Assembly (NCBI GenBank): GCA_008360955.1
Contig: LUCM01007372.1
Span: 62,001-126,000 of the forward strand
Reading direction: 5' to 3'
DNA: 64,000 nt
Source of the DNA: Fasciolopsis buskii
Taxonomy: Eukaryota > Platyhelminthes > Trematoda > Plagiorchiida > Fasciolidae
A program made the position numbers and the translations under genes. Positions 51,701 to 63,180 of the stretch are shown in pieces. Under the pieces are notes generated by a model. That model ran no database searches and was not told where the DNA came from. It was given only the letters and a program-made list of their open reading frames with translations. The number at the start of each line of letters is the position of its first letter. Positions within the stretch are counted from its first letter, which is position 1.

Positions 51701-51731
51701 CGATGGCAAGAAAATTGAACATGATTCTCAT
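45668..51731 (-). CDS. Secreted/GPI-type three-CUB-domain protein (8 exons)
   Basis: Joined minus-strand exons 51731-51677, 51504-51332, 50853-50658, 50494-50328, 50030-49829, 49702-49527, 48258-48054 and 45765-45668 total 1272 nt. They give 423 residues without a stop. Residues 1-18 are a signal peptide (MRIMFNFLAIGFISLLQT). Three CUB domains follow at about 19-141, 142-264 and 265-391. Each has a first-half cysteine pair (for example YKCP and CTYEL) and a second-half pair (for example SCTPDGGY and FCG). Domains 2 and 3 end in the CUB hallmark GF-x-L-x-Y. Residues 392-423 contain a hydrophobic run (ISLVLLLSMVILTF), suggesting a membrane or GPI anchor. Domain 1 is the most diverged. All splice sites are GT..AG and phases alternate 1, 0. 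CUB domains usually bind proteins or glycans, but the partner here is unknown. Confidence 0.82.
45963..46140 (+). repeat. SINE family B copy, forward
   Basis: The tRNA-like head has GGTGGCCAAACGGATAAGG (A box) and GGGTTCGAATTC (B box). The body ends CATTAATAAAGGAAGTAAAA and GATAAAAGATAAA. It is the best-preserved copy in the window. It lies in the last intron of the three-CUB gene, antisense to it. Confidence 0.8.
46726..46805 (-). CDS. Alternative terminal exon of three-CUB gene: hydrophobic tail (version 2)
   Basis: An AACAG acceptor precedes a phase-1 frame, VGNNEMKDSLVFVVHISIAF, followed by KIVFVF and a stop. The phase matches exon 7, and the hydrophobic stretch runs to the last residue, as in GPI signals. 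The acceptor is preceded by A-rich rather than pyrimidine-rich sequence, so it may be weak, alternative or spurious. Confidence 0.4.
48054..48258 (-). CDS. Exon 7 of three-CUB gene: CUB3 C-half
   Basis: The acceptor is GGCCTAG and the donor GTTAGT. The phase runs from 0 to 1. It begins IGSTNSCTPDGGYLTV, contains KFCGSAIPSL, and ends GDGFTLIYKAG, which is a textbook CUB end. Confidence 0.88.
48670..48728. repeat. TAC/TAT trinucleotide microsatellite
   Basis: TACTAC-type units are repeated in intron 6 of the three-CUB gene. On the minus strand they produce a spurious poly-serine/asparagine ORF (48457-48789). Confidence 0.85.
49165..49320 (+). repeat. SINE family A-related copy, diverged
   Basis: The tRNA-like head reads CCGGATAGTCTAACGGCC and GGATTCACGTCCC. 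The tail TTATTCCTTATGAGGATAAG, then ACAATTTTACAGAGCTTTCATG follows the family A order. It lies within intron 6 of the three-CUB gene, antisense to it. Confidence 0.5.
49527..49702 (-). CDS. Exon 6 of three-CUB gene: CUB3 N-half
   Basis: The acceptor is CCTAACAG and the donor GTGAGT. The phase runs from 1 to 0. It encodes VPHNPQYTCPSKSL, NTLVVPTQGFDLP, and FNCTYEIKSSS and ends LMLIFSHFK. The NCT sequon at the second cysteine may be glycosylated. Confidence 0.88.
49829..50030 (-). CDS. Exon 5 of three-CUB gene: CUB2 C-half
   Basis: The acceptor is AAATCAG and the donor GTTTGC. The phase runs from 0 to 1, length 202 nt. It begins IGTSDQCFVDSGFV, contains VYCGTTPPP, and ends ESGFTLGYKSG. Confidence 0.88.
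50328..50494 (-). CDS. Exon 4 of three-CUB gene: CUB2 N-half
   Basis: The acceptor is CCTGAAG and the donor GTTAGT. The phase runs from 1 to 0. It encodes NPVYKCPTGPLVAPD, LIVPTPGSIFPADFLCTYEL and ends MRFEKFK. Confidence 0.85.
50658..50853 (-). CDS. Exon 3 of three-CUB gene: CUB1 C-half
   Basis: The acceptor is CAATTAG and the donor GTTTGT. The phase runs from 0 to 1. It begins VGSTTACTDAGPFVTF and contains RLCGNKIPELP, ending IIVLYIAG. It keeps the 23-residue spacing between the cysteines but lacks the GF seen in the other domains. Confidence 0.82.
51332..51504 (-). CDS. Exon 2 of three-CUB gene: CUB1 N-half
   Basis: The acceptor is TTGTACAG and the donor GTGAGT. The phase runs from 1 to 0. 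It encodes ALGLAECACPQG and VNCTGEIVSTVEG, ending LTVSTFE. It has one more cysteine than the other N-halves (ECAC) and replaces the CTY motif with CTG. Confidence 0.8.
51677..51731 (-). CDS. Exon 1 of three-CUB gene: signal peptide
   Basis: It encodes 18 codons from ATG at 51731, then a phase-1 donor GTGAGT. The leader is hydrophobic. Cleavage is likely shortly after the junction. A second in-frame methionine lies at codon 4. Confidence 0.75.
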
Positions 51732-51763
51732 CTGTGAGTAACCAGCCAACAGATAATGTTTGA

Positions 51764-51822
51764 TTATATACATATATGTCAGAGGCCAATCAGTCAGTGT
51801 CAAGCCTTGCTCAGCCAATCAG
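51764..51822 (-). promoter_or_regulatory. TATA and twin CCAAT boxes of three-CUB gene
   Basis: On the minus strand, TATATGTATATAATC (51778-51764) is a TATA-like element 33-47 bp before the ATG. CTGATTGGC occurs twice upstream (51793-51785 and 51822-51814), giving two inverted CCAAT boxes 29 bp apart. The order CCAAT, CCAAT, TATA, ATG supports a short 5' UTR. Confidence 0.5.
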
Positions 51823-51834
51823 ACAGTGTAATGG

Positions 51835-54800
51835 TAGGGAAATCCGCGTGGGCCTTGACAATACACCCACTAGTCGACTCGACGAATCGCGGGTGAAACC
51901 ACACTCCCGATTGCATCATCAGCATCGCCAATTTATGAACTAATTACAGGAATTAATCAGATAAAAAGCTCAGGCTCATAGGATATAGCAACTTATTTCA
52001 GGAAATAGTTTCTGTATACTGTTTGTCGCATGATGTCATTGACTGTCACTTTGGATTTGACATATTCCACGGGAAACTAAACACAGGGAAATCTAACTTT
52101 TCGTTCTAAATGGAGAATAGCAGACATGCTCTACATATGATATCCAAAATGTTTCAAAAACGATCGGCACATTTAGATATCCTGTGGATCAGATATTGCC
52201 GGGAGTTAAAATTAAAACTGGTTCACTGCCTGGAGGTATTTTATCTTACGGGAATGTAGTACAGTTCAAGTTTGTCTTCAACACCTTGAATTCATTTGCC
52301 CTAGTGAAAAATACCTGGAGGACCATGCCGAGTTTCTATAAAAGAGCACTAGTGCTATCGGCAATAAAACTGTCGGCTGAAACGAACTCGTGTTCGAAAC
52401 GAGAAGCTTTCTCAATCCAGCCGGCTGATGGACTAGGTAGGAGACTGAGGAAATGCTCTAAATTTCGCGTTATTCAACGGCCTTAACCAAATTCGACAAA
52501 GATCACGAAGGACTTGTTCAAATAGTTTCTCTTCAGAAATGAAGCATCTTCACGTCGGATGGAAACTGACAACACTGTGATCGGGAAGATTGTAAGCATG
52601 TCTTCGTTCCTAGCAGATGACCAAAGGTTTTCGAGATTTGCACGAAAAAGTTCTTGGTCACGAATAAGTCAAACTTAAAGCATGGTTTTATTCACCTTGA
52701 AGAACAGATTTTCATCAAGATTCTGTTAATATGTGATAAATCGAACGATTAATTTCAGGTTTTGTCAAATTTTTCCATGGGATGGGCGGAGGCAAAATAT
52801 ACTTTATAGTTACTGCTGTCGTGTAATCAACTGATTTTTGAGTTCACAAATCCTAGGTAGTCGGACTCCAATAAATCTGACAAACGAAATGATAAAAATG
52901 AACCGTAAGCTGTTGACAGAGCGCGCAGGGGACTTGCATTTCCACTCGGTGGAAACTGCGAACATGCATTTTGTGAGGTGGGCGTGCACAGAACAGATTG
53001 TATTAGATGTAGGATGTAGAATATCACTTGATTTGAATATGTCTTTGATATTTCTTCATAAAACGGTGTGATTTATGCAACAGATTCGAGCAAATGCAAC
53101 GGGAAACATTAAACCGAGTGAGACATTAGACTGACTTATTAAAACGTCCAAACAGGATATTGAGTGGTTTGAAATATTTAAAGAATGGTAAATGGAAACC
53201 TAGCGGCTGATTCTTCGTATAAATAATAAGTATGTATAGGGACCATGTGAGATCCAGCGAAATAATGACCCAAGAGCATTTCACTGATCTCGCTACGGGA
53301 ATCTGTTTATCAACAAGAAATGGGAGAACACTTATCCCAGAGTAAAGAGAGTAGGACACCTACGGAAAATAGCCAAAATAGGTAAGTGGTTCTCCATGGA
53401 GAAGAAAAGTGCCCATAGAAAAATAATGAGAAGCAGAGGATGGAGAGACAAGAAGTTTTACAATACGGAAGTGACAACGTCTTCGGTGCATGTCGTCATT
53501 GGGTACTTTGCAGCGATAACATGCAAACATAATGAAATGGTGAGAATGGGAAGAACACGATCTCTTTAGGCACGCCAAATTCAATAGAAACAGTTCAGCA
53601 CTTGAGTATTAACAGGAGTAAACCGAATCGTAGCAAGAAAGAAACTCTATACAAATGGTCCTGATGACTGCGCCAAGCCAGCAGTCTGGTAGTGCATGTA
53701 GCAAACTGGAACTGCATAGAAACAGTCAGACGCATCGGCAATCTGGTGAAAACGAGAATCGAGAAATCAATCAGTCGGATTCTGTTTTGTGGTCAAATTG
53801 CACGCGTGGAAGTGGGGTTCTTTTAGCCGTCTTACCTGAGGTAGACAAATATCATCTTTGGCTGAGCACTTCGCCATCTTTTCTGTTGTCTACTTGCAGT
53901 GTTTCACTTAGTTCTCATAAAAAAATTGTTGCTTGATTTGTCTGACTGTTCCAGCTTTGAGTTTGAATTAGTAGTTAACCAGATGAGATATCGTATTATT
54001 TTTGTGCGATTCGTGTCGCCGTGAGATAATTTGCTTACCGAGGTGATTCGACAAGTCTGCCGCAAAGCGCTTCTATTTTGATCACCACACTTCCTCACAG
54101 CGTCCTAAAAATTTACTCTAGGTGTGCTGATGTCTAACTGAAAATGGAAAAAGTGCAGTAAGCTTGGGGCGGTAGTGTTGCAGAAGAAAGCGGGGTGAGA
54201 TAAAACCACAAACCGGGGGGAATCCATATCTATCAACAGTGGATCTCCGTGATTCGGAGCGCAACCTATAGAACTGCGAAAACGAACTCCAAGCGTTCCG
54301 AATGATAGCACTGAGAAATCTGGTTCGTTGCCACGGTTTCACCTATGCTCTAAATGAAACGAGCGAACGGCAAACTAACAAGACGTATTCACATTACCCC
54401 CGGTTGCTAATTCCTGCTAGACAGTGGAGCTTTCGTTCTGGAAATGGTGTATCCTTTTAATTGCACCTAAACATTTTCACAAACCACACGACGTCTGACA
54501 GTAATGACTTTACTAGTTTCGAGTGTCAAACTTTGAGTATCTAGTCGTTTGATTGAATTTGTTTGAGATCGAATGCAAGACCAATAGGAGATGATAAAAG
54601 GTTGGCAGATGATGGCAGTTTTTTACGTCTGTCATTAAGAAAATCCAATGGAAAGCCGAAGAACTTCCGCACTTACAATGGTGGAATGTTAGCTGAACAT
54701 TGCCACGGTGCTCCTTTAATTTGAGACGAACTGCTCTCAGAAAAGTAAAATTCTTGTTAAGGAATGGTATGAAAATTTGATGGAGCTAACCACCACAATA

Positions 54801-54990
54801 AAAGGTTGGGTAAAGAACCCAAAAGTATTTTTGTATGTGCTGTTGTAAGAGTGGCAAGACTACTTTTGTACTATTGGCAGCAATAGTGGACATGGAACGA
54901 TATCCGACAAAGATCGGTGACTGATAACATAATCAACAAAGACAGAGTGCACGAAATTTCGTCAAAGAATCAGAAAACGCATGAACAGTT
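51835..54990. other. Unassigned DNA
   Basis: I see no supportable gene upstream of the three-CUB gene. The 100-codon ORF at 52184-52486 has no recognised domain. Confidence 0.3.
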
Positions 54991-55110
54991 GTCCATTGAC
55001 ACAGTCAGTGAATGAGTGAGTGGATAAATGAGTCAGTCAATCAATTAGTCATTACGGTAATCAGTCATTCCGATTAGCAAGTCAATTAATCATTGAAGTA
55101 GTTAGTTTGC
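54991..55110. repeat. Degenerate GTCA/ATCA-rich low-complexity tract
   Basis: Imperfect units such as CAGTCAGTGAATGAGTGAGT and AGTCAATCAATTAGTCATT recur. It looks like an old, decayed tetranucleotide array. Confidence 0.5.
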
Positions 55111-58100
55111 CATTCAATGGATTTTCACTTTCTATTCGTTTCGAAAAGTTTTCTTTTTCCCTACTGTTATTTTTCTTTATCCTGGTTTTGGATATTTGGC
55201 TAAGCGTTAATGACGGTTGAGCTCATAAACGTATAGCATGAGGGATATTGTGACCATTGGTCTTCATCCTAGATGTAATTATTAACAAGTAGAGATAGGC
55301 AGGAATCGACAGAACAGTGCAACACTAGGGTGTAACTGAAATGGAATACCAGAGTGACAACTCATTGAATCTGGGTGTGGCAGTGGGATAACCTGACCTT
55401 GATTGTCTGTCAGTTAGTATGCGCGCGTTAATTGTGTCAATATTCTGCAATGCGAAATTCATGGACATCGAAATAAATATGAAAACTGGTTATACGAGTA
55501 TTTTCCCCTCGCTTTAATAATCAATAATTTAGGGATTTAGCTGATCATCTGTGAAATGTTTCATCTACTCCGGGTGTGAAAGAAGAATATTTTAGGACAT
55601 AATGGCCTTGGTAATTCCAAGTAATCCTCTTAGCTAACTGCAAAAGTACATGTGAAATTTCGCTCAGAAAAATGACGAATTTGACAACGTGAGAACTTCA
55701 AACGGGATGAAAGCAATACATTGCACGGTTCTGGACGAAGAAACTAACTGACCGGGACTAGGATGTTGTTCTCACACTATACAGTTAAGATCGGTCACAA
55801 AGTGCTCACGATAAAGCAGTGCATGAGAAATTTAATTTTCAGAAATCTGACCGAATGGTTTGACATGTATGTTTTAGTCAAGATGCCTTCAACAAGGCAC
55901 TTGGACATATCCAATCACAATTATTTTGTCGAATCCGTTGCTCGCGAAAACAAACTATGAGCACTTTTGTTATAAGCTGACTACTGGGAGATAGAACAGC
56001 TGGTCACTGAGTAAGTCGTATGCTAGACAACTGCACGCACGTTTCCAGATATCCAGCAGCCCTGGTCGATAAGCATACAGCGATAAAACAAACGGGCGTT
56101 TGTAATGTTCTTAATCTTCTGTTCAATCTTAATTCCAGGAAAATTGCTAACTAACGACAGGGAGTCCATCTCATTTCTATAATCATAATTGTAGATTCAT
56201 GACAGTTCCTACAACTGTGAATCTCCGGCTTACATTTCGCAAACTGCAACTGCCTTTGTCTGTTCGAAAGGAAAGTACGGTGGATAGAATAAAAACAGAA
56301 AGGCACTGGGCAAAATTGTGGGAGTAATGAGAGGTTTGGGATGCGAATATAGCGATGATCGACGGCAACTAGTCGGTCAGTATCGTCACATTTGAACGCT
56401 GATTTTTTGGACTGGAATCGCTGCACCGTCAGTTGCTCTCTCATTTGATAAGTTTTGTATCACCCCACCCTCTTCAAGAGTTCTTTGGCGCTAATGAACC
56501 AGTCCGTTGGTGAAACAAAGCTCGTACCTTTTGTATAATAATAGTAATAGTAAGATGTCTATTAAAAGTATGGTTGTAAACCTATCCAAAACTAATGAAC
56601 AGGTCATAAAAATTTACGCTTAAGCGATAACCCAAAGCACGAGATTCGCAATTAGTAACTAGTAATGTTGGGGATTTTGATATATGAAAGCTTACTGAGA
56701 CGGTTGGCATTATCAGTTTAACCTCATCTTTCCAAGCTTTCAATGGGAACAACGTAGCAGATTATTCTGCTATCATTTGTACTTCTTGGGTGGGTCAGCT
56801 GATGTCCAAACCGTTTTATCAAGTCCTCGATGGACTCATAATATAAACCTGATATGTTGGATAGTTCAGTGATAGTCAATAAATCATAGATTCGATTCCC
56901 GGGAAGTCTGATTCCTTTTATTATGCGCGGCAATTCGATGTCAACCTAAGCTTTCCCACACCTAACCTGCAAAGAACAAACATGGCTAGGTATCAAGCTA
57001 TTTTCCAGGGACACGGTTTCCGGTCCCTCCAATGTTAAATGTTGTAAGCCAAGTCCTTTCTACCGATTCCTTTACGGTTTGATACAAACTAACTTCTGTA
57101 ACCGTCCTTTATGTGTTTAACTTCCGTACTGTTTACATACTTCTTGAACAATGTAAATATGGCATAACTCCCACCAGTTGTGATGTTTTCATAACTTGCC
57201 AGTGTCAGTATCCTTAAAGATCTAGTACTTGTCAGGTGCAAGGGAGCAGTAAAAAGTGCCACGAATTTATTTACAGTTTTTTTCATTATTTCTATTGTAG
57301 AGATCAATACGGTTATTGAAACACTGGTGACCTTGTTTGTCTAGGTAAACGCGCCTGGACGTGAAAAATGAAATCTTGCTGAGGCACGAGAACTTCGTGA
57401 ATGTTTCTGGAAAGGGTTTCGGATTTATTTTAGTCTAAATTCATACATGATAACAAACTGTCTAGTCTAATAAAATTATGTATCCCATCAAGTATTCTAC
57501 CCACGATTACACACGCATTTATTTGCTGAAGATAATTATTTGTTGAATTGGTTATTTTGCGTTAACTGGAGGTCTAATAATTGTGGTTGATTAGAAGCAG
57601 GAAAAATTTCCTCCGGGAAGGATTTACATTAACTTTGACCTCGGATCCTGATCATTCGGGTGCACTGCGTTAATCCGCAGCAATAAAACAGTGAGCGAGA
57701 AATCGTAAGATCTTTTGGTACTAAAATGTAGAGGATTAGGATGCGATTTTAAAACCTTCGTCGATTTAAACTTTTATCGTTCTTTTCAAGCTTCTTAAAC
57801 CAAAATAGACCGCTAAATACATCATGTTAATCGAACAACCTATGCCAGGGCCATGTTTTTCAAGAAAAAAAATGAATTCTATCCAGAATTAACCACATAG
57901 ATACTGATATTAAAATTAAAATTTTTTACCTCTGATCATGTGGGCGAATTTTACTCATATTTCATGCATCGCTGTCCAGATGGAATTGAATAATATTTAT
58001 TGGCTTCAGGGCTCACCAAACGTGTGAAATGAATTAATCGTACGACAAATCAGGGAATATAATTATCTTATGAAATGGTGAATATTTTAAACGCATCAAT

Positions 58101-61100
58101 CAGAGGATTCGCTAATTTGTTGATGCATAAATGGTTGGGTAGAGAGGCAAAAAATCTTGCAAAGTCAAAATTTCTAGAACAGTGTTTACCTTAACACGAA
58201 TAAAAATAGAAAAACCTTAGCAACGGATCAGAATGAAATGCATTGTGGATAGGAGCAATGGAGGTATTCCCTTCATTCTAAGAAAGTATCCAGTCTGAAG
58301 AAAGGCATTACCTCCGACAAAAGTTCCGTGTTTCAATCTACCAGAATTTGGCGAACATGTTTTCCTAAGGAGAGCAATTTTCTTCCAGTTTGACGTAAGT
58401 AGTGTGAAGGTACATTTGGGTGGATGGTGTCTCTCATACGAAATCATACTCAGGCCTGAATCTTGATCCTATGCAAAATATGTTTCTTGTCTCAAATTGA
58501 TAATTAAAGGAAGTACCTAACCGGCGCATACTTACCTCGAAATTTTAAAGCCTTTTGAAATATATATTTAAGGTAATTTACTACTGGAATTGCTGTATAC
58601 TATATGAAAATGACCGAAAGTTTGCTGAGTGATAATAGCGGGTCCGTCAACTGCCACTCTGTATTGATGCTAGGTTAGCACCAAATTGTTGCAAGTTCAT
58701 TTCACTTTGTTCTTGCAAACTAGCTAGTGCTACGTCGTGATTGAGTTATTGAAATGGAATGTTCACTAAATTCCTAACCTACTTCCTCAGTGGATAAATT
58801 CAACACATGCAGATTAACAGCAAACGATTTGCCAATTCTTGTTGAGTAAAACGAATACAAATCGAACATTTACTTCCCTATGCTGCTACATGTTGGAGCA
58901 GAATTTACTAGTACGAGTTTCGGCAACTGTTCATTGTCCTCATTGGAAAAGCTATTCGAAACAGTTTGCTTTTCTCTTATCCATGGCAAATGTGTGACCG
59001 AAAATCGTGATTAAATCTGTTTATTTTACCTAAAAGAACCTGCTGAAAAATTGCCCTCCTGCACAAACACACAAGCACAAAAATACCAAAAAGAATATTG
59101 GCGAAAAATAAACCCTGCACAAGCCGCCTAAACAAGGCCAATCTCTCTCTCGACTTTCAAATCGGTTCTCGTAAGCGAATTCAAAATTTGGAGAATCTGC
59201 TTTCAACAGCAGATTTCAAAATAATTAACTCAAAAAGATGAAACCTAAGAAAAGCTGAAACGGACTGTCTCTGGAAATTTGATTTTTGCCCGGCTGACTG
59301 ACCGAAATCCTGCCGAATTTCTTGAAGCGAATATCAGTCGTCATGTTATACATTCCATGCGGCGTTTGCTTCCGGAGAATTTTCGTGCTTCTTTGACTCA
59401 ACCGGCTATATAATCTAGTGACTTTTAAGACAAAGACGGACGTTTTTATTACTTGCATCTTGTCTGATCACAATGGAATGGTTCTGCTCAGTAGGTACTA
59501 AAGCTCACTATACGGGAACGGAGAGAGAATCAACATTCTTGACCCTGAAACTTGGATAGGCATAGTATAGCATGCAGTCTCAACAGATGACTTCTAGTGT
59601 GGAGTTAGGGACAGAAAATTGCCATCCATCACTTGTAGCTTAAGGATTTATGGTATGTTGGCAGGAAAGCTTTAAAGATGTATTATTTTTTCTCACTCAG
59701 AGCCGTATCAGTCCGACGTAAATCTGATTATTTTAATTTCTTTCTAATTTCTTGTTTGTGAGACCTTCGAAAGCTGATTTTGTAAATGTATCAAGTTGTG
59801 GCCATCTAGTCTCTGATACTCAAACACATGCACTTATTGTCTGTCCGTGTGACCATTCCGTTGTACCATACACGCAAACGATTAAAAAGGCGTCCGGGTC
59901 CGGAGAATCACCCTAATGAGCACAGGTCACGTGAGCCTCAACTTTTCAATTCTTCTCGTGTATTGTGCCCAATTATAATTGAATAAAGAGATAAAGACGC
60001 GGAGTTGACAGCAAAATATCTAACAGTATGTACAAACTCGAGCTTTTATTCACTAGTGTATGCCAGTTACGTACAATTCCTCCCGGAGCTTTCAGCTGTT
60101 AGCATATTCGAAGCAATTCCCACAAGGATTTCTTATTCTTTGCTCTCTAAATGTATAGGCATGCTTTCCTCCTCGTCCTATCTTTTCTTCGCGTTAAGCT
60201 CAGCCTGTCACTCTGAAGTACTTTGTACTCTTGAGAACTCATTGTTCCAGGGAATATACTGGTACTTTGTAAGCATTCAGAGGATGCCATTAATTAGAAA
60301 GAACGATTCAAAAGGATTTGTGGTCGTGCAGCACCAACAGTCTTGTTCCGTCACTGTTTGGATTCTGTTTCCAGTGACCTATTGCTTGGGAACTTCTTTT
60401 CTAACTTAGACCTGTCGTTATCGATAATTTCGAAGTCTGAACTTCCAATTTCAACTGCAAGCCGTATGTTTTCACTTTGGCGGACGACAAAGCGAGCTGG
60501 GAAACTACTCGACAAAACTTCACGTCGTCTTGCCTTGCAGATTTTTGCTCTTCTCCCAATTTACAGGATACACTCAAACTAATCTGACTGAACCTGACGC
60601 GGTCTCGACTTCGGTCGATCCAATTCAGTTGTCTGCTGAAAAGAATCAAGGTAGGTGGTAATGGGAATAACCTTCTCTTGGGGAAGAAGAATGAACCAGC
60701 CAACGGTGATCGAGTAATCAAAGAGTCCGTGATGCATGAGTATGTTTAACCTCAAAAATTTGTGCTCATTTGGAGTGTACCACATCAAAGTGACAATAGT
60801 TATGCCGGGATAAAATTGTTACGAAAGGACGGTGCAGATGGCTGGAACACCATTTATTTGGCACATAAGGAACGTTTTTTTTGTTGGGCAGTGTTTGCTA
60901 CGCACTGCATTAATTCATTCAGTGACATTGCCATTTATGGCGCTTATGCCATCAAGTACCTCGTGCCTCGCAAGCCTCGATCATCGTAACTGTACTCTAG
61001 TCAACTTAATATTGGTTCAAAAACCAACCATATACAGCAGGAGGCAGGAAAAAAAAACATTTGTTCCAGCTTTATGAAAAGTGAGAAACTATTTTCCTCT

Positions 61101-63150
61101 CGAGGCTGAAGCCCAGACGACGAAGAATATGACTGCTGGGAAAACCGACAGCTTGAAGGACGTGCCTACTTGTTTGCTGTTGAGTGGCGTCTAAGTTCTG
61201 CTCCGAAGTCAATCTTGTCTTTAGGTCAGGGCCATCCATCCCAACTAACCCAAGCAAGAACAGACAAGTTGAGCCCTCAAAAAACTTGATTTTATCAAAT
61301 GAAAATATTTCATATTTACTGGCTAATTTGCTTGCGTATTTGCGATTATGTGACTATCACTATCACATCGCCGGTCCATGTTTTTCTTTGATTGATTCTT
61401 GTCGTTTGGTGCATTTCACTTGATTAAGTTGATGTCATTTTGTTCTCGAACCCAGACCGCTCATCCTGATTGGTCATCACAACTTACGATATGGCCTGCT
61501 CAGTTTGTGTCCTCACTCTTGCCTTCCAATCACTCCTGGCAGTTGGCTACCAATGAGATAACTTGGTCTCGATTCGGTCTTGCCATCCGTGCTCGGCGGC
61601 TGCCTGACACGATCGGCTTGTAACCTCGCCTGTATATTGATTACGATTTATTTAGTATGGTCCATTATCTAGCAAGCGCCCCATAGCCAACGAGACATCT
61701 TCATAAGGCATAGGTGCAATTTCAGTTAATTCCTGTCATGCTATGGTAATCTTGAAAGATTATGCTTCACTGAGTTCATCATTGACTAATTGACATTGCC
61801 AATTTCTTGACCCTATTACGCGCCGATAAACAGGAACCATTGAGCGATCCTAATTTTCGATTACGGGATTTGTGGGCTAAGTACACCCACTAAGGTTATT
61901 GCCTGCATTGGAAATTTTACGTTTCTTGTTAACTTTCATCGAAATTGATATACATACATTTAGCAATGAATGTCACCAAAAGCTTTAGTATTTGTGGTTT
62001 TCCCGGCCTAAGTTTACGGCAGCCACGATCTTATCACGGATGGTAAAGGTTCTCTCGTGCTGGGGTTACGGTAACACATGACTAAATATCTGAGTTCAAA
62101 TGTCACTTACACTGTCAAATTTCTGCCCCCACAAACCCATGAATCTTGGGAAATAAACATCCGCGCAAATATTCTTTCTCACTTTTGCAATAAAAACTTC
62201 ACTTAGCGGAAATTGCTGAAAAAAATGTGCGATTTAATAGCTTTCAGTAATTTTTCTATCTGGATTGCCAATTATTTGGCCAAATTCATTTGGAACATGT
62301 TTCCATTAGTTGACTTGTCGATCAGTTTCCTCATTCCGTTTCGGGCAGTTACGTGACCGTAGTTTCGTAATTGACACCAGCGACAACCCCGGATTTGGAC
62401 GGAGGCGTCTGGCCAAGTTGACACCATAAACGTCAACACTACTATTGCTTTTCTGTAGTTATGAGACAGACCTTATTGGGAGTAAATCGATTGTTTGTCA
62501 TTTATATCTCTTCAGGCTGTACACGCTTAATCTGGAGTTGGTAAATTAGCGAAATTTTCCGATACAAAGATCAAATAGTGCGATCAAAAATCATATCAAA
62601 CTGCACGAGAGAGATTTGACGGGCAGTGGGCTGGATCAAACAGGTGAGTGTCTGAGCTTTGATGCTAGGATCGTGGCAGTCAGATTCGATTTATCAATCA
62701 TGGACTGGACAAAGATTAGGAAATGCAAACGAGAATTCGGAAGAGAAGAATAGAAAAGAACAAACTCTTTTATCAGCAGGATTGATCTTACAACTGGAAG
62801 CCCATTCGGTGTTGATTTGGTACTCTTAGTTCAATAAACCGAAGATCGTGAAATAGCTTTGCCTAACTCCACTGCCGATGTTTTCAGATAGTCAATTCCA
62901 CTACTAAAAGAGACAAAATATTCACGGAAAGATTCATATTGATTACTGGATGATTAGCTTACAATCGCCTGTCATGAAATCATCATAAATTTTGATGTAT
63001 ACAACACACCAGGGGGCAACTTGAATTCCGTTGCCCGTAACACACGATATGTGAGTGAGCGTTTAAAGTACTCGCACCGCCAAACAATGCCTAGATGGTT
63101 AATGAGATTACTGATTTAGATGAGTTCTGTTATCAATCGGAACAGAGACA
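55111..63150. other. Unassigned DNA
   Basis: There are many ORFs under 100 codons and one of 134 codons (60005-60409). None has a recognisable motif, phase-linked exons or a repeat identity that I can name. Short minus-strand frames at 54105-54311 and 58217-58447 recall CUB C-halves and are discussed as findings only. Confidence 0.3.
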
Positions 63151-63162
63151 AAACAGTTTGCA

Positions 63163-63180
63163 AATATATATATATATGCA
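63163..63180. repeat. AT dinucleotide tract
   Basis: A short (AT)n run. Confidence 0.75.

Noticed and set aside
60005..60409. 134-codon ORF
   Set aside because: No recognised motif, splice structure or similarity. Chance length is plausible.
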